A DNA stretch of 37,471 nt, taken from Thermodesulfobacteriota bacterium. GTDB taxonomy: Bacteria > Desulfobacterota > UBA8473. Numbering within the stretch: position 1 is the first letter of the stretch; each line of letters starts with the position of its first letter. Where the stretch lies: NCBI GenBank assembly GCA_040757775.1, contig JBFLWQ010000028.1:1-37471 (forward strand), given 5' to 3'. Shown here one piece after another: positions 8,212 to 17,193 of the stretch. Under the pieces are notes generated by a model. That model saw nothing but the letters and a program-made list of their open reading frames with translations. It was not told the DNA's origin and made no database searches. Made by a program: the position numbers and the translations under genes.

Positions 8212-8982
8212 ATGAACCAGAAAAAAGAGCTAGTTGCTGGTACACCCAGCTTAAAGGTAAAACTTCCTCTTCCTTTATCATTTTGTCAAGGCTGTCATCA
8301 TGGTTCAGCCGTCCGTGTTATATGGGAATCATTGGAGGAATTAGGGATTGAAGACAATACAATATTCATAGGAGGAGTTACATGTGGGAGCATCAATGCA
8401 TTCATCACCGATGTTGATGCCCTTGCACCTGTTGCACATGGAAGAGCACCTGATACTGCCAGCGGCATGCGTAGGTTAGTGGATGAGGATACTATAATCA
8501 TTACCTACCAGGGAGACGGTGATGCTATAGCAATAGGAACAGAGAGCCTGGTTCAAGCAGCGGGAAGGTCAGAGAGAATCACCGTATTTATGGTAAATAA
8601 TGCAAACTACGGAACTACTGGTGGTCAGATGGCACCTACTACAATCGTTGGCCAGAAAACTACCACCACACCCCTTGGAAGGGGAAAAAATCAGGAAGGC
8701 TTTCCGTTAAGTGCTGCAGAGATAGTTGCGGGAATAAAAGGCACTGCTTATTCTGCCAGAGGGTCACTAACCAGCCCAGCCAATTATACTAAAACCAAAA
8801 AATATGTAAAGAAAGCTCTTCAGAAACAGATTGATAAAGTGGGATTTTCTTTTGTGGAGATTTTATCCGCGTGCCCTCCTAATTGGGGCATGCCCCCAAC
8901 AGAATGTTTAAAATGGATCGATACCGAGCTGGCAAAAGAGTTTCCTCTGGGTGAGTTTAAGGATGTAGATTCTCCTGGATAA
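8212..8982 (+). CDS. 2-oxoacid:ferredoxin oxidoreductase, beta subunit (thiamine diphosphate-binding)
   Basis: 256 residues. It carries the thiamine diphosphate motif G-D-G-D at 101-104 with V-N-N at 128-130 and the following Y-G-T-T-G-G-Q-M-A-P-T-T segment, and the Cys set expected for a proximal [4Fe-4S] cluster: C25-x2-C28, C58 and C221 (in S-A-C-P-P-N-W). The words G-Q-K-T-T-T-T-P and A-H-G-R-A-P are typical of the VorA/KorB type. It pairs with the alpha subunit just upstream. A gap of 141 bp separates it from the gamma subunit, longer than within the rest of the operon; I see no terminator in that gap. Confidence 0.9.
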   Translation: MNQKKELVAGTPSLKVKLPLPLSFCQGCHHGSAVRVIWESLEELGIEDNTIFIGGVTCGSINAFITDVDALAPVAHGRAPDTASGMRRLVDEDTIIITYQGDGDAIAIGTESLVQAAGRSERITVFMVNNANYGTTGGQMAPTTIVGQKTTTTPLGRGKNQEGFPLSAAEIVAGIKGTAYSARGSLTSPANYTKTKKYVKKALQKQIDKVGFSFVEILSACPPNWGMPPTECLKWIDTELAKEFPLGEFKDVDSPG

Positions 8983-9135
8983 ATAACTACGACTTGTTAC
9001 TTAGAGCCAGTCTCAAGTTTCTCCAACTGGTTATAAAGATTCAAATTTTGCTCAGCTTCTAGAGTTCTGTTTTAGTAACCCTACTAATTAACAATACCAA
9101 CAGCTTAAAACTTATATACAATATTGGGAGGAAAA

Positions 9136-9711
9136 ATGAAAGAGGATAGCTATGATGTAATCTTTGCTGGGGTGGGAGGAATGGGTGCATTGACTGCCGG
9201 TCAGTTGCTGGCACAGGCAGCAGCAAAACATTTCAGATATGCTACCTATTATCCTAACATAACTTCCTCAAGGAGAAATGAACCAGCAGATTGCGTCGTA
9301 AGGTTTTCGGATAAGATGATATATTCACAACTAACCGATAAGGTTGAAACAGCAGTTATAATGAGCGATATGCAAATGCATTCCTTCGACATGGTAGTAA
9401 ACCAGCTTTTGATTGATCGAATTAAAGATGGAGGTTTGCTTATTCAGGAAGAGGGAGCGTCCACTGGTAATGTTGATGGGAAGGATATTCGAATAGTGAA
9501 AGTACTAGGAATCGAGACCTCATTAAAAATTAACAACCCGCGTGGAGTCAATATTGTTTACCTGGGAGTCTATGTTGGGGCTACAAAGGTAATTCCAATT
9601 GAATTAGCTAGGATGGAAGTAGAAAAAAGATTTGGAACAAAAAAGGATGTGTTAACAATGAATATACGGGCTTTTGAAGAAGGAGTTAGAATAGGAGGAA
9701 TGGCGTTTTGA
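9136..9711 (+). CDS. 2-oxoacid:ferredoxin oxidoreductase, gamma subunit
   Basis: 191 residues from the ATG at 9136, preceded by TTGGGAGGA; a TTG at 9124 lies within that ribosome site. The N-terminus has the gamma-domain motif F-A-G-V-G-G-M-G, followed by Y-P-N-I-T-S-S-R-R-N-E-P-A-D-C-V-V-R, which matches the typical Y-x-x-E-x-R-G-G-x-x-x-C-x-V-R region only loosely. The gamma domain helps bind CoA in this family. It completes the four-subunit enzyme with the three genes upstream. Confidence 0.85.
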   Translation: MKEDSYDVIFAGVGGMGALTAGQLLAQAAAKHFRYATYYPNITSSRRNEPADCVVRFSDKMIYSQLTDKVETAVIMSDMQMHSFDMVVNQLLIDRIKDGGLLIQEEGASTGNVDGKDIRIVKVLGIETSLKINNPRGVNIVYLGVYVGATKVIPIELARMEVEKRFGTKKDVLTMNIRAFEEGVRIGGMAF

Positions 9712-9830
9712 GGTGCCCGGTTTAAGCTGAGGATTGGTAGGAAGGATAGTTATCAATCAAATTGGTGATGAAGTGTTTAATAAATGGGAATTACCTACCG
9801 GTTACGATTCTTAAGATGGAGGAAATTATC

Positions 9831-11054
9831 ATGAAAAGAAAGATTCTTGCAGGGAATCATTTATTGGCAGTGATATTCCTTTTGGTACTATCCTTGACGT
9901 TGCTCCTAGGACGTTCTTTTGCTAATGCGGAAGAAGTGAGAGGGGTAAGCGATGATAACGTGAAGCTTGGTATTATTGCAGATCAAACAGGTGGTGCAGC
10001 CACTGCGACTGTCCCCTTGACAAAAGGGGCAAGGATGTACTTCAGACATATCAATGATATGGGTGGAATTAACGGTAGGAAGGTAGAGATTATTCTTGAG
10101 GATGATCGTTATACTATCCCTGGTTCATTTGCTGCTTTTAAAAAACTGCTCTTTAGAGACAGAGTTCTATCCATTCTTCTCTGCGGAGGAACAGGTCAGA
10201 CATTGGCCCTTATGCAGCAGATTGAGAAATATAAGGTTCCTGTATTACCCTGGAGCCTTGCAGACAAAATGACAATACCATTAAGGAGATACATATTTAC
10301 TATAACAGCAAGTTACGACGATGGCCTAAAGATCATTATAGATTATATCATGAAAGATATGAAGGCTGGAAATCCAAGGATAAGCTATGTTTATCCAGAT
10401 GTTGAGTTTGGCAAAACCGGTTTGGAAACTGTTGAACAATACCTCCCCAAATACAATTTAAGATTAACAAGTAAAATCGTCCTTGGTATAGGTGCTATTG
10501 AAGCTACTTCAGAGGTGTTAAACCTGGATAGACAGAAGATAGACTATATAATCTTTAATAACGGGGGTACGGCCGCTGTTGCCTTTCTAAAAACCGCAAA
10601 GCAATATGGGTTGAAAAGCAAAGTCATTGGAGCTTTCTATGCCGGGACTGAGGATGTTCTGTCAGGTGGTCGTGAAAATGCTAAAGATCTTATTGTAATA
10701 AGCCCCTTCTCCTATTGGTATGAGGATCCTCCAGGAATGATTGAGCTGAGAAAAATTGCGAAGAACTACGAGCTAGACCCAAAACAAAATAACAGAAGCT
10801 TCATTCAAGGTTGGATAACCTCTATGATCTGCGCAGAGGGTTTGAGAAGAGCGGGGAGAAATTTAACCCCAGAATCTTTAATCCAAGCTTATGAAACCTT
10901 TCAAAACTTTGGCACGGGTGGGCTTTCGCAGCCTGTCAATTATAGTAAAACCGATCACAAGGGTGGAAAGGCTTTTAAAATGTACAAAACTGACGTTAAA
11001 AAAGAGGTTTTTATACCCATTACTGACTTTAGAGAACCTGCTTTTAAAGATTGA
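9831..11054 (+). CDS. Branched-chain amino acid-type ABC substrate-binding protein (SBP 3)
   Basis: 407 residues from the ATG at 9831, which has GGAGGA at 9818-9823; an in-frame ATG at 9762 would add 23 residues before a complete signal peptide and is unlikely. The leader M-K-R-K with a long hydrophobic core ends at A-N-A-E-E, a type I cleavage pattern without lipobox. Landmarks: R-G-V-S-D-D-N-V-K-L-G, D-Q-T-G-G, N-D-M-G-G-I-N-G-R-K-V, E-D-D-R-Y-T-I-P, and F-G-T-G-G-L-S-Q-P-V near the end, slightly divergent from the D-T-G-G box of the paralogues. It follows the oxidoreductase operon by 119 bp and precedes SBP 4 on the same strand. Confidence 0.87.
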   Translation: MKRKILAGNHLLAVIFLLVLSLTLLLGRSFANAEEVRGVSDDNVKLGIIADQTGGAATATVPLTKGARMYFRHINDMGGINGRKVEIILEDDRYTIPGSFAAFKKLLFRDRVLSILLCGGTGQTLALMQQIEKYKVPVLPWSLADKMTIPLRRYIFTITASYDDGLKIIIDYIMKDMKAGNPRISYVYPDVEFGKTGLETVEQYLPKYNLRLTSKIVLGIGAIEATSEVLNLDRQKIDYIIFNNGGTAAVAFLKTAKQYGLKSKVIGAFYAGTEDVLSGGRENAKDLIVISPFSYWYEDPPGMIELRKIAKNYELDPKQNNRSFIQGWITSMICAEGLRRAGRNLTPESLIQAYETFQNFGTGGLSQPVNYSKTDHKGGKAFKMYKTDVKKEVFIPITDFREPAFKD

Positions 11055-11136
11055 GATGTGGCTTGAATCTCGGGAACAGGGGAGATCAAAAGATAAATCT
11101 GTTCATTTTATCATGTATCTATGAAAGGAGAGAACC

Positions 11137-12342
11137 ATGAAAAGATTGTCGATCGTTTTCTTCGGACTGGTAGTGATCTGTCTTTTATTTCTAGGTGTAG
11201 TAAGATTGGGTTATACGGAAGGAATACGAGGGGTAACTAATGATACCGTAAGAGTCGGGCTTTCATTAGACCTGACTGGTCCTACGTCTACTGTCCAGCG
11301 ACCTATACTTGAGGCAGTAAAGAACTTCTTTAGTTACGTGAATGACCAGGGTGGTATTAATGGGAGAAGGGTGAAATTAATAGCGGAAGATGACAGGTAT
11401 TCAATACCCGTTGATATGGCGGTCTTTAAGAAGTTCGTCTTCAGGGATGAAGCCCTGGGTCTTATTCTGGTCTTGCAGGAGGCATCTATTAACGCGATTC
11501 TCCCGCAGATAACCAAGCATAAGGTTCCGGGTGTAATCCTTTCAATGAACGAAGGCGCCGTAATTCCGACGAAACGATATCTCTTTCAACCTGTAGCCAG
11601 TTATAGGGATCAGATCAAGGTTCTGTTTGATTATATAATGAAAGACCTGAAGGCAAAAAACCCAAGGATAGCATTTATTGCTCCTGATAATTCTTATGGT
11701 AAGGACGGGTACGCTGCGGCTCAAGAGAGCGCCAAACATTATGGTCTTCAGATAGTTGACAGGGAGTTTCTTTCTCCTGGGGCAATAGAAGCAGTATCCC
11801 AGGTCCTCCTTATGAAAAAGGCAAACCCGGACTTTGTTGTTTCCCATAACTATGTCGATAATTCTATTGCATTACTTCGCGATGCCAGAAAGATGAAATT
11901 TTCTGTACCCATTTTGGGAGGCGCCGGTTCGTGTAGTGATGACCTCGTTAAGATAGCTGGCAAGGCGGCAGAGAATTTTATTGGTGGTTCCCCAACAGTT
12001 ACCTGGCATACCAATACAGAGGGTATAAAAAAGATGAGAGAAGTTCATAAGAAGTATTCTCCTGGAACAGAGGATACCCCCCGCACTCAGATCCATATAC
12101 TCGGGTGGATTACTGCCATGGTCTTTGCAGAAGGTTTAAGGCAAGCCGGAGCAAACTTGACCCCGGATAGTTTTGTGGATGCCCTGGAAACCCTTAAAGA
12201 CTTCAAGACCGGAGATCTATCTGCTCCCGTTACCTTTGGACCGGACAAACATAAGGGTGGAGAATCTTCAATGGTATTCAAGGCAGATATAGAAAAAGAA
12301 AGGCTTGTAACCCTCACGGGGTGGAGAAAACCAAGCTTTTGA
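11137..12342 (+). CDS. Branched-chain amino acid-type ABC substrate-binding protein (SBP 4)
   Basis: 401 residues behind AAAGGAGAG and an ATG. Signal peptide M-K-R-L-S with a hydrophobic core to about residue 27. The mature protein keeps R-G-V-T-N-D-T-V-R-V-G, D-L-T-G-P, N-D-Q-G-G-I-N-G-R-R-V and E-D-D-R-Y-S-I-P. Where most copies have S-(S/P/Q)-W-Y it has T-V-T-W-H, and the C-terminal box reads F-K-T-G-D-L-S-A-P-V, so its binding pocket is probably different. It ends the + strand run; the next gene is convergent (126 bp gap, no clear terminator). Confidence 0.87.
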   Translation: MKRLSIVFFGLVVICLLFLGVVRLGYTEGIRGVTNDTVRVGLSLDLTGPTSTVQRPILEAVKNFFSYVNDQGGINGRRVKLIAEDDRYSIPVDMAVFKKFVFRDEALGLILVLQEASINAILPQITKHKVPGVILSMNEGAVIPTKRYLFQPVASYRDQIKVLFDYIMKDLKAKNPRIAFIAPDNSYGKDGYAAAQESAKHYGLQIVDREFLSPGAIEAVSQVLLMKKANPDFVVSHNYVDNSIALLRDARKMKFSVPILGGAGSCSDDLVKIAGKAAENFIGGSPTVTWHTNTEGIKKMREVHKKYSPGTEDTPRTQIHILGWITAMVFAEGLRQAGANLTPDSFVDALETLKDFKTGDLSAPVTFGPDKHKGGESSMVFKADIEKERLVTLTGWRKPSF

Positions 12343-12468
12343 TTGAGAGACCGGTCTATGAATGTGAGCTATAGTTACTTTCCTTCCCACTTCCTTAAGA
12401 GATTTCATCCGATGTAGTCAGGTTCTTTACGTCCCTGTTCTTTAATTCGCAACCATTCAATTCCGCTG

Positions 12469-13833
12469 TCAAACTGTCTTGCGGGTCATCTGTTTCAGTC
12501 TGTTATATGTTTCTAAAGAAAAGTACCTTGACCTGAAAGGTACAAGAGAGTTGTTGTGAAAGAGTGGTTCTCCCGCTATATCGAATCTCGCTTCCTCAAC
12601 AGCATTCTCCCAGAGGGCTGTTTGTGGAATGGGGGAATATTCGGCTAGAATGGGTTTTGCCCCTGTCTCCCATACAAATCTGATAGTATCTTCCACTTCC
12701 TCAGGTTTCTGACCGGGGAGACCTATCAGTATATAGACACCAATGTCTCCGGATAAGAACCCTGCCTCCCTTAAGTTTGAAACTGACTGCTCAAACTCTC
12801 TGTTTGTGGTCTTGTTACCGGTAGAGTACTGCCTCTTTACATCTGATGTTTCAAGCCCCAGCCGTATTGTCTTGAAACCAGCCTCATGCATCAATCCACA
12901 GAGCTCCTTCGTCATAAATCTTATATGTATGCCATTGGGTGTGTGAAAGTTGCACAATATTTTTCTTCTCAACACCTCTTTCAGGATAATCTTAATATTC
13001 TTCTCCGGCTCTACCATAAGGGCATCATCGTAAAATGCAAATTCCTTCACCCCATATATCTCTCTCCAAAACTGCATTTCGTCCACTACACAGAGGGGGA
13101 TTCTCCGCCTAAACCCCTTATAAACAATATGGGAGGCACAATAAGTACACGAAAACGGGCAGCCCCTGGAGGTCATAATGCATACATAATCCAGATTCGG
13201 CATAAGGTCGAACGCAGGATAGGGAAGAACGTCTAACCCGTCACCCGGGTTCGGGTATTCGAGCCTGTTCCCTGTAAGTTCACCCACCAATTTTAATGCC
13301 TCCATCTCTCCCTCTCCTCTGACAATATAGTCTGCCTTCGAATACTCAGAGGCATGGGAATAACATAGGGTAGCATAAATGCCCCCAAGGATAACCGGGA
13401 CTTCAGGATAGATGTCTTTAATAATATCTATTACCTGAAAAACACCAGGATACCAGTACGTCATCATGGAGGTTACCAGTATTACACCTGGTTTTGGAAT
13501 TCTCTTGAGCTCTTTTAGAAATATTACAGGAGTAATACCGTATCGGCTGTATCTTTTAGGAATACCCTTCAAACAATCCGGTTTTGCCACATTCTCTTTA
13601 TAGAACCTGCCTGTGCCATAGCCCTTTCTTTTAGCCGGTTCGATACCGGTTACGTTCTCCATATCCGGAGTATTTATATCAAGGCAATCGATATAATGAA
13701 CTCTGTAGCCGTTCTTTCTTAAAAGGCTGGCAATATACAGAAGCCCTATTGGCTTTGCCCACAGGTCGAAGGCGGCAAAATCGTATATCCAGGGGTTTAT
13801 TAAGAGGATATCGTGGTTCTTTTTATTCTTCAT
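12469..13833 (-). CDS. B12-binding-domain radical SAM protein, unknown function
   Basis: 454 residues. The first ~185 residues look like a cobalamin-binding Rossmann domain (D-I-L-L-I-N-P-W, W-A-K-P-I-G-L-L-Y-I-A-S-L-L, then V-I-L-G-G-I-Y-A-T). The radical SAM core follows with C225-x3-C229-x2-C232 in T-S-R-G-C-P-F-S-C-T-Y-C, and later G-L-E-T-S-D and Y-I-L-I-G-L-P-G-Q-K. Members of this class do radical methylations, ring contractions and other modifications; substrate cannot be told. Its ATG is only 3 bp downstream of a CRISPR-repeat-like hairpin (13837-13862) and has no normal Shine-Dalgarno, which is odd. It is transcribed away from the ABC exporter. A link to the nearby B12 mutases is possible but unproven; it is not a recognisable glycyl radical activase. 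Confidence 0.82.
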   Translation of the reverse strand: MKNKKNHDILLINPWIYDFAAFDLWAKPIGLLYIASLLRKNGYRVHYIDCLDINTPDMENVTGIEPAKRKGYGTGRFYKENVAKPDCLKGIPKRYSRYGITPVIFLKELKRIPKPGVILVTSMMTYWYPGVFQVIDIIKDIYPEVPVILGGIYATLCYSHASEYSKADYIVRGEGEMEALKLVGELTGNRLEYPNPGDGLDVLPYPAFDLMPNLDYVCIMTSRGCPFSCTYCASHIVYKGFRRRIPLCVVDEMQFWREIYGVKEFAFYDDALMVEPEKNIKIILKEVLRRKILCNFHTPNGIHIRFMTKELCGLMHEAGFKTIRLGLETSDVKRQYSTGNKTTNREFEQSVSNLREAGFLSGDIGVYILIGLPGQKPEEVEDTIRFVWETGAKPILAEYSPIPQTALWENAVEEARFDIAGEPLFHNNSLVPFRSRYFSLETYNRLKQMTRKTV

Positions 13834-13836
13834 GTG

Positions 13837-13862
13837 GTTTCAATCCACGCCCCCGCGTGGGG
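13837..13862 (-). repeat. Single type I-C-like CRISPR repeat (orphan) or equivalent hairpin
   Basis: Read on the + strand it begins GTTTCAATCCACGC and continues to CGCGTGGGG. The 26 bases match, from memory, the first 26 of the common 32-base type I-C repeat in reverse orientation; the last six of that repeat are not conserved (TCAACA here). An internal 6-bp stem CCACGC/GCGTGG closes on four C. I find no second copy and no cas gene in the window, so it is not an array. Confidence 0.6.
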
Positions 13863-13912
13863 TCAACACACTCCTAAAGTGTGAAAAAAGGAAATTCCTG
13901 AATTGATTAATC

Positions 13913-13941
13913 TTGACAAAATAATATCTATTATACATTAT
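13913..13941 (+). promoter_or_regulatory. Possible promoter for the ABC exporter
   Basis: TTGACA at 13913-13918, a 17-bp spacer and CATTAT at 13936-13941 lie about 120 bp before the ATPase start. The -35 is perfect, the -10 weaker. The rest of the 13863-14059 gap holds a small hairpin (CACACT/AGTGTG at 13866-13882) and nothing else I recognise. Confidence 0.4.
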
Positions 13942-14059
13942 TAAACCTTCTTTTAAAAGGAATCTTTATTTCACAGAGGGTTAGGCATATCTATCTATAC
14001 CAAATAAGCTCAAGCGCTTTCTGCAGGAACCACCTTCAACCCTAACGAGAGACAGAGAA

Positions 14060-15025
14060 ATGGCAGATAAACTTCAGAGTGCAAAAGGGAAAGAGGGTTC
14101 AGAGAAAAAGCATATGGAGCATATTATAGAGGCGGAAGGTCTGAGAAAGACCTTCGGGGACCTGATAGCGGTTGATGGTATCTCCTTTCAGGTAGTGCAG
14201 GGAGAATGCTTCGGCATACTGGGTCCTAACGGTGCAGGAAAAACATCGACGATTCGCATGATATATGGTTTCTCTCCCATGACCAGCGGCAGTTTAAAGG
14301 TTTTTGGTCTCGACATATCTAAAGGATTACGTCAAATCAAGTCTCGTATCGGCGTTTGCCAGCAGGAAAACAATCTGGACCCGGAGTTGAGTGTTTTAGA
14401 AAACCTGAAAGTATATGCCCGCTATTTCAACATCCCTCAAAATGAAGCCCATAAAAGGGCAGAGGAACTCTTAAAGTTTATGTCCCTCGACCATCGGGGG
14501 AAAGCCAAAGTAACTGAACTCTCAGGTGGAATGATGCGCAGGTTAGTCCTGGCTCGTTCCCTCATCAATAATCCGGACATTTTGATACTCGATGAACCCA
14601 CAACCGGTCTGGACCCCCAATCAAGGCATCAGGTCTGGGAAAGACTCGAAGGGCTCAGGTCGAAGGGTCTTACCATTCTGTTGACCACCCACTACATGGA
14701 TGAGGCTTCCCGCCTTTGTGACCGGCTTGTTATCATGGACCATGGTCGCATATTGGTTCTGGGCAAACCCTTCGAACTTATCAGAAAATATGTCGGACAA
14801 AATGTTATCGAGGTCAATGTCCTCAATAAAGAATTGCAGATATTCATTCAATCTCAAAGACTAGAGTACGAGGATATCGGCCATCGCATGATTATCTATT
14901 CTGGAGATAGTGACAATCTATTTCATAAGATCAGTGACAGCTACTGTAAGGAGGGTTGCATCCTGCGAATGGCTACACTGGAAGACGTCTTCTTAAAATT
15001 GACAGGCAGGGATCTGAGGGAATGA
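14060..15025 (+). CDS. ABC transporter ATP-binding protein (ABC-2 export type, NodI/DrrA-like)
   Basis: 321 residues. Walker A is G-P-N-G-A-G-K-T (55-62), the signature L-S-G-G-M is at 154-158, Walker B I-L-I-L-D-E-P ends at 180, followed by T-T-G-L-D-P and the switch His in L-T-T-H-Y-M-D-E-A. The C-terminal ~90 residues form the extension typical of NodI/DrrA/CcmA-type exporters. It energises export of an unknown molecule with the permease that overlaps its stop codon. The start is uncertain: the ATG at 14060 has only a weak GAGA site, and the first ~20 residues are polar and poorly conserved, so an ATG at 14114 is an alternative. Confidence 0.88.
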   Translation: MADKLQSAKGKEGSEKKHMEHIIEAEGLRKTFGDLIAVDGISFQVVQGECFGILGPNGAGKTSTIRMIYGFSPMTSGSLKVFGLDISKGLRQIKSRIGVCQQENNLDPELSVLENLKVYARYFNIPQNEAHKRAEELLKFMSLDHRGKAKVTELSGGMMRRLVLARSLINNPDILILDEPTTGLDPQSRHQVWERLEGLRSKGLTILLTTHYMDEASRLCDRLVIMDHGRILVLGKPFELIRKYVGQNVIEVNVLNKELQIFIQSQRLEYEDIGHRMIIYSGDSDNLFHKISDSYCKEGCILRMATLEDVFLKLTGRDLRE

Positions 15026-15813
15026 TGAAAAGAACTCCACACAGAATTTCCAGACAATTTATTCGGGTATGGGAGAGAAATTTTACGGTTTACCGAAAAA
15101 CATGGAAAATAAGTTTTCTTCCACCTCTCCTGGAGCCCCTATTTTACATACTGGCATTTGGGGTTGGTCTTGGGGTCCTGGTTGGAAGGGTCCTTTATCA
15201 TAATTCCGAGGTATCTTACGTGGCTTTCATTGCACCAGCGTTGGTCGCTATCACTATAATGTACAGCGCCTTTTTTGAGAACACCTATGCCTCTTTTGTA
15301 AGGATGTACTATCAAAAGACCTTCGACGCCATAATGGCAACACCCATTTCACTGGAAGAGATTATTGCCGGAGAAATTATATGGGGGGCTACCAAATCTG
15401 TAATCGCAACATTGACCATGCTGGGGGTTATCAGCATGTTCGGTATCATTTCATACCCCCATGGTCTCTTAATTATACCTCTGGCTTTTCTGGGGGGTAT
15501 TGCGTTTGGATCGATCGGTATGTTTTTTACAGGTATTGTGCCAACTATTGAGATATTTAATCTGCCCATATTCCTATTCATTACACCTATGTTCCTCTTC
15601 AGTGGAACCTTTTTCCCCATTGACAACCTGCCCCTTTGGGTTCAAAAGCTCGCCGTCCTGCTTCCTCTCACCCATCTTGTTGACCTGTCACGATCCTTCA
15701 GTTTTGGCTATGTGGGTATAAATCTCCTCTGGAACGCAGGTTATCTCTTAGTTTTTTCTATTATATTTTTCCCGCTTGCCATTCTCGTGATGCACCGGCG
15801 TTTGATTAAATAA
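15022..15813 (+). CDS. ABC-2 type transporter permease (NodJ-like)
   Basis: 263 residues from the ATG at 15022 that overlaps the ATPase stop (ATGA overlap, GAGGGA upstream). About six hydrophobic segments are visible: P-L-F-Y-I-L-A-F-G, A-L-V-A-I-T-I-M-Y, the V-I-A-T-L-T-M-L-G-V-I-S-M-F-G stretch, L-I-I-P-L-A-F-L-G-G, I-F-L-F-I-T-P-M-F-L-F-S-G and the C-terminal L-V-F-S-I-I-F-F-P. The words P-M-F-L-F-S-G-T-F-F-P and L-P-L-T-H-L-V-D-L-S-R are typical of ABC-2 permeases of the NodJ group. It forms the membrane part of an exporter with the gene before it; what is exported is unknown. It is not a partner for the periplasmic binding proteins, which belong to importers. Confidence 0.88.
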   Translation: MMKRTPHRISRQFIRVWERNFTVYRKTWKISFLPPLLEPLFYILAFGVGLGVLVGRVLYHNSEVSYVAFIAPALVAITIMYSAFFENTYASFVRMYYQKTFDAIMATPISLEEIIAGEIIWGATKSVIATLTMLGVISMFGIISYPHGLLIIPLAFLGGIAFGSIGMFFTGIVPTIEIFNLPIFLFITPMFLFSGTFFPIDNLPLWVQKLAVLLPLTHLVDLSRSFSFGYVGINLLWNAGYLLVFSIIFFPLAILVMHRRLIK

Positions 15814-15815
15814 GG

Positions 15816-15852
15816 TATACGCCCACACCAAAGGTTTTGGTGTGGGCGTATA
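15816..15852. terminator. Bidirectional hairpin between convergent genes
   Basis: A perfect 17-bp stem (15816-15832 with 15836-15852) and a 3-base loop GGT lie 2 bp after the permease stop and 33 bp from the end of the convergent SBP 5 gene. No T-run follows on the + strand; on the - strand only short T/A-rich sequence follows. It probably ends or protects both transcripts. Confidence 0.75.
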
Positions 15853-15885
15853 GGTTCAACTGTTCGTCAGAAAGAGCTTTTTTGC

Positions 15886-17082
15886 TTATTCTGAAAATTT
15901 TCTCCATCCTGTTATTGGAACAAACCTTTCTTTTTCCAAGTCTGCCTTTACGAATATCATAAACCCTGCTCCCTTGTGACTTTTGGAACTAAAACTAACT
16001 GGTCCGCTTATACCTCCCGTATCGAAGTCCTTAATTGATTCAAGGGCAGCTATATAGGTTTCTACATTCAAGTTCTTTCCTGCTCTCTCCATACCCTCTG
16101 CGGCGATCATCCCTGCAACCCAACCCCAGCAATAATGCCTGTTGGGTTCTTTTTTACCTGGCTGAAACTTTAGAGTCATCTCTCTCATTTTTTTTATCCC
16201 CGGAGTGTCATCATACCACGACATGAATCCCCATGTACCGATGATATTTTTGGAAGCAGATTTTGCCATTTCTACAACTACATCAGGACAGGAAGCGTCT
16301 CCTGCCAGAAAGGTAGGGAAGTATCCCAATTTTTTTGAAGAATTATACACGGCTATCGATGCTGGAGCGCCATGGAGCGTGAGGACATAATTCGCCTTTG
16401 ATTTTCTTAAGTTCATTGCTTCAGTGCCCGCATCTATGAGGGTCATGGGAAGAAGTTCAATATCCAGAAGCTTCAACCCGTACTTCTTGAGCCTCTCTGT
16501 GGAAGCCTCTATAGCTCTTTTACCCCATACCGTATCTCCTGTCGCTATCGCAAACCGTGCATCTTTTTCCTTCAGGTCTTTCATAACATAATCAATCAAC
16601 ATTACCATCTGATCTCCATAATCCAGGTTATGAGTGAAAACATACTTTCTGAAGGGGGTTGTCATGGTAAGCATACCACTATATGTAATTGTGGGAAGCT
16701 TGTTCTTTTCGATTTGATCGAGGAGGGCGGTCGTCTGAGGGCTTGCTAATCCTATCTCAGCAAATATTTTATCCTTAAAGACCAACTTCTTGAACGCAGC
16801 AAAAGCCATTGGTATTGAATACCTGTCGTCTTCAACTAGAACCCTTACCTTTCTCCCTTTGATTCCACCTTTATCATTGATATACCTGAAATAATTCCTG
16901 ACTCCTATTGCATAGGGGGTAAGGTTGTCACAAACTGGTCCTGTCATGTCCATTATTGTTCCTATCTTGATTGTATCATCTGTAACACCCCTGACCTCTT
17001 CTGCCCGGCTGTCAAAATTATTGAGAAATAAGATACTTACTAATAGCATAACTACCGAAATCAACTTCATACCCATTTTCAT
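15886..17082 (-). CDS. Branched-chain amino acid-type ABC substrate-binding protein (SBP 5)
   Basis: 398 residues from the ATG at 17082, with GGGAGA six bases upstream; an in-frame start at 17127 would put 15 polar residues before the signal peptide. Leader M-K-M-G-M-K with a hydrophobic core ends near S-R-A-E-E. Landmarks R-G-V-T-D-D-T-I-K-I-G, D-M-T-G-P, N-D-K-G-G-I-K-G-R-K-V, E-D-D-R-Y-S-I-P, S-W-Y-D-D-T-P-G and F-D-T-G-G-I-S-G-P-V are all kept. It is the last gene of the - strand run and follows SBP 6 after about 110 bp. Confidence 0.88.
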   Translation of the reverse strand: MKMGMKLISVVMLLVSILFLNNFDSRAEEVRGVTDDTIKIGTIMDMTGPVCDNLTPYAIGVRNYFRYINDKGGIKGRKVRVLVEDDRYSIPMAFAAFKKLVFKDKIFAEIGLASPQTTALLDQIEKNKLPTITYSGMLTMTTPFRKYVFTHNLDYGDQMVMLIDYVMKDLKEKDARFAIATGDTVWGKRAIEASTERLKKYGLKLLDIELLPMTLIDAGTEAMNLRKSKANYVLTLHGAPASIAVYNSSKKLGYFPTFLAGDASCPDVVVEMAKSASKNIIGTWGFMSWYDDTPGIKKMREMTLKFQPGKKEPNRHYCWGWVAGMIAAEGMERAGKNLNVETYIAALESIKDFDTGGISGPVSFSSKSHKGAGFMIFVKADLEKERFVPITGWRKFSE

Positions 17083-17193
17083 CTTCAATCTCCCTTCTGC
17101 TAATAATACCTCATAGAATTGCACCATTGAAAATTTGAATTTATGCGTTTTAAGCTTCCCTCCATATACTTATCTTTTAAAGGATTAACCAGT

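Noticed and set aside
12348-12357. AGACCGGTCT palindrome after SBP 4
   Set aside because: Short, loop-free and without a T-run; no evidence for a terminator or operator role.
12469-13833. Radical SAM protein as activase of the glycyl radical enzyme
   Set aside because: It has an N-terminal B12-binding domain and lacks the short activase layout; it is also 6 kb away on the other strand.
13837-13862. CRISPR array
   Set aside because: Only one repeat-like unit; no second repeat, spacer or cas gene, so it is listed as an orphan repeat.
14060-15813. ABC genes as the missing importer partner of the SBPs
   Set aside because: They are of the ABC-2 export type (NodI/NodJ-like), which does not work with periplasmic binding proteins.
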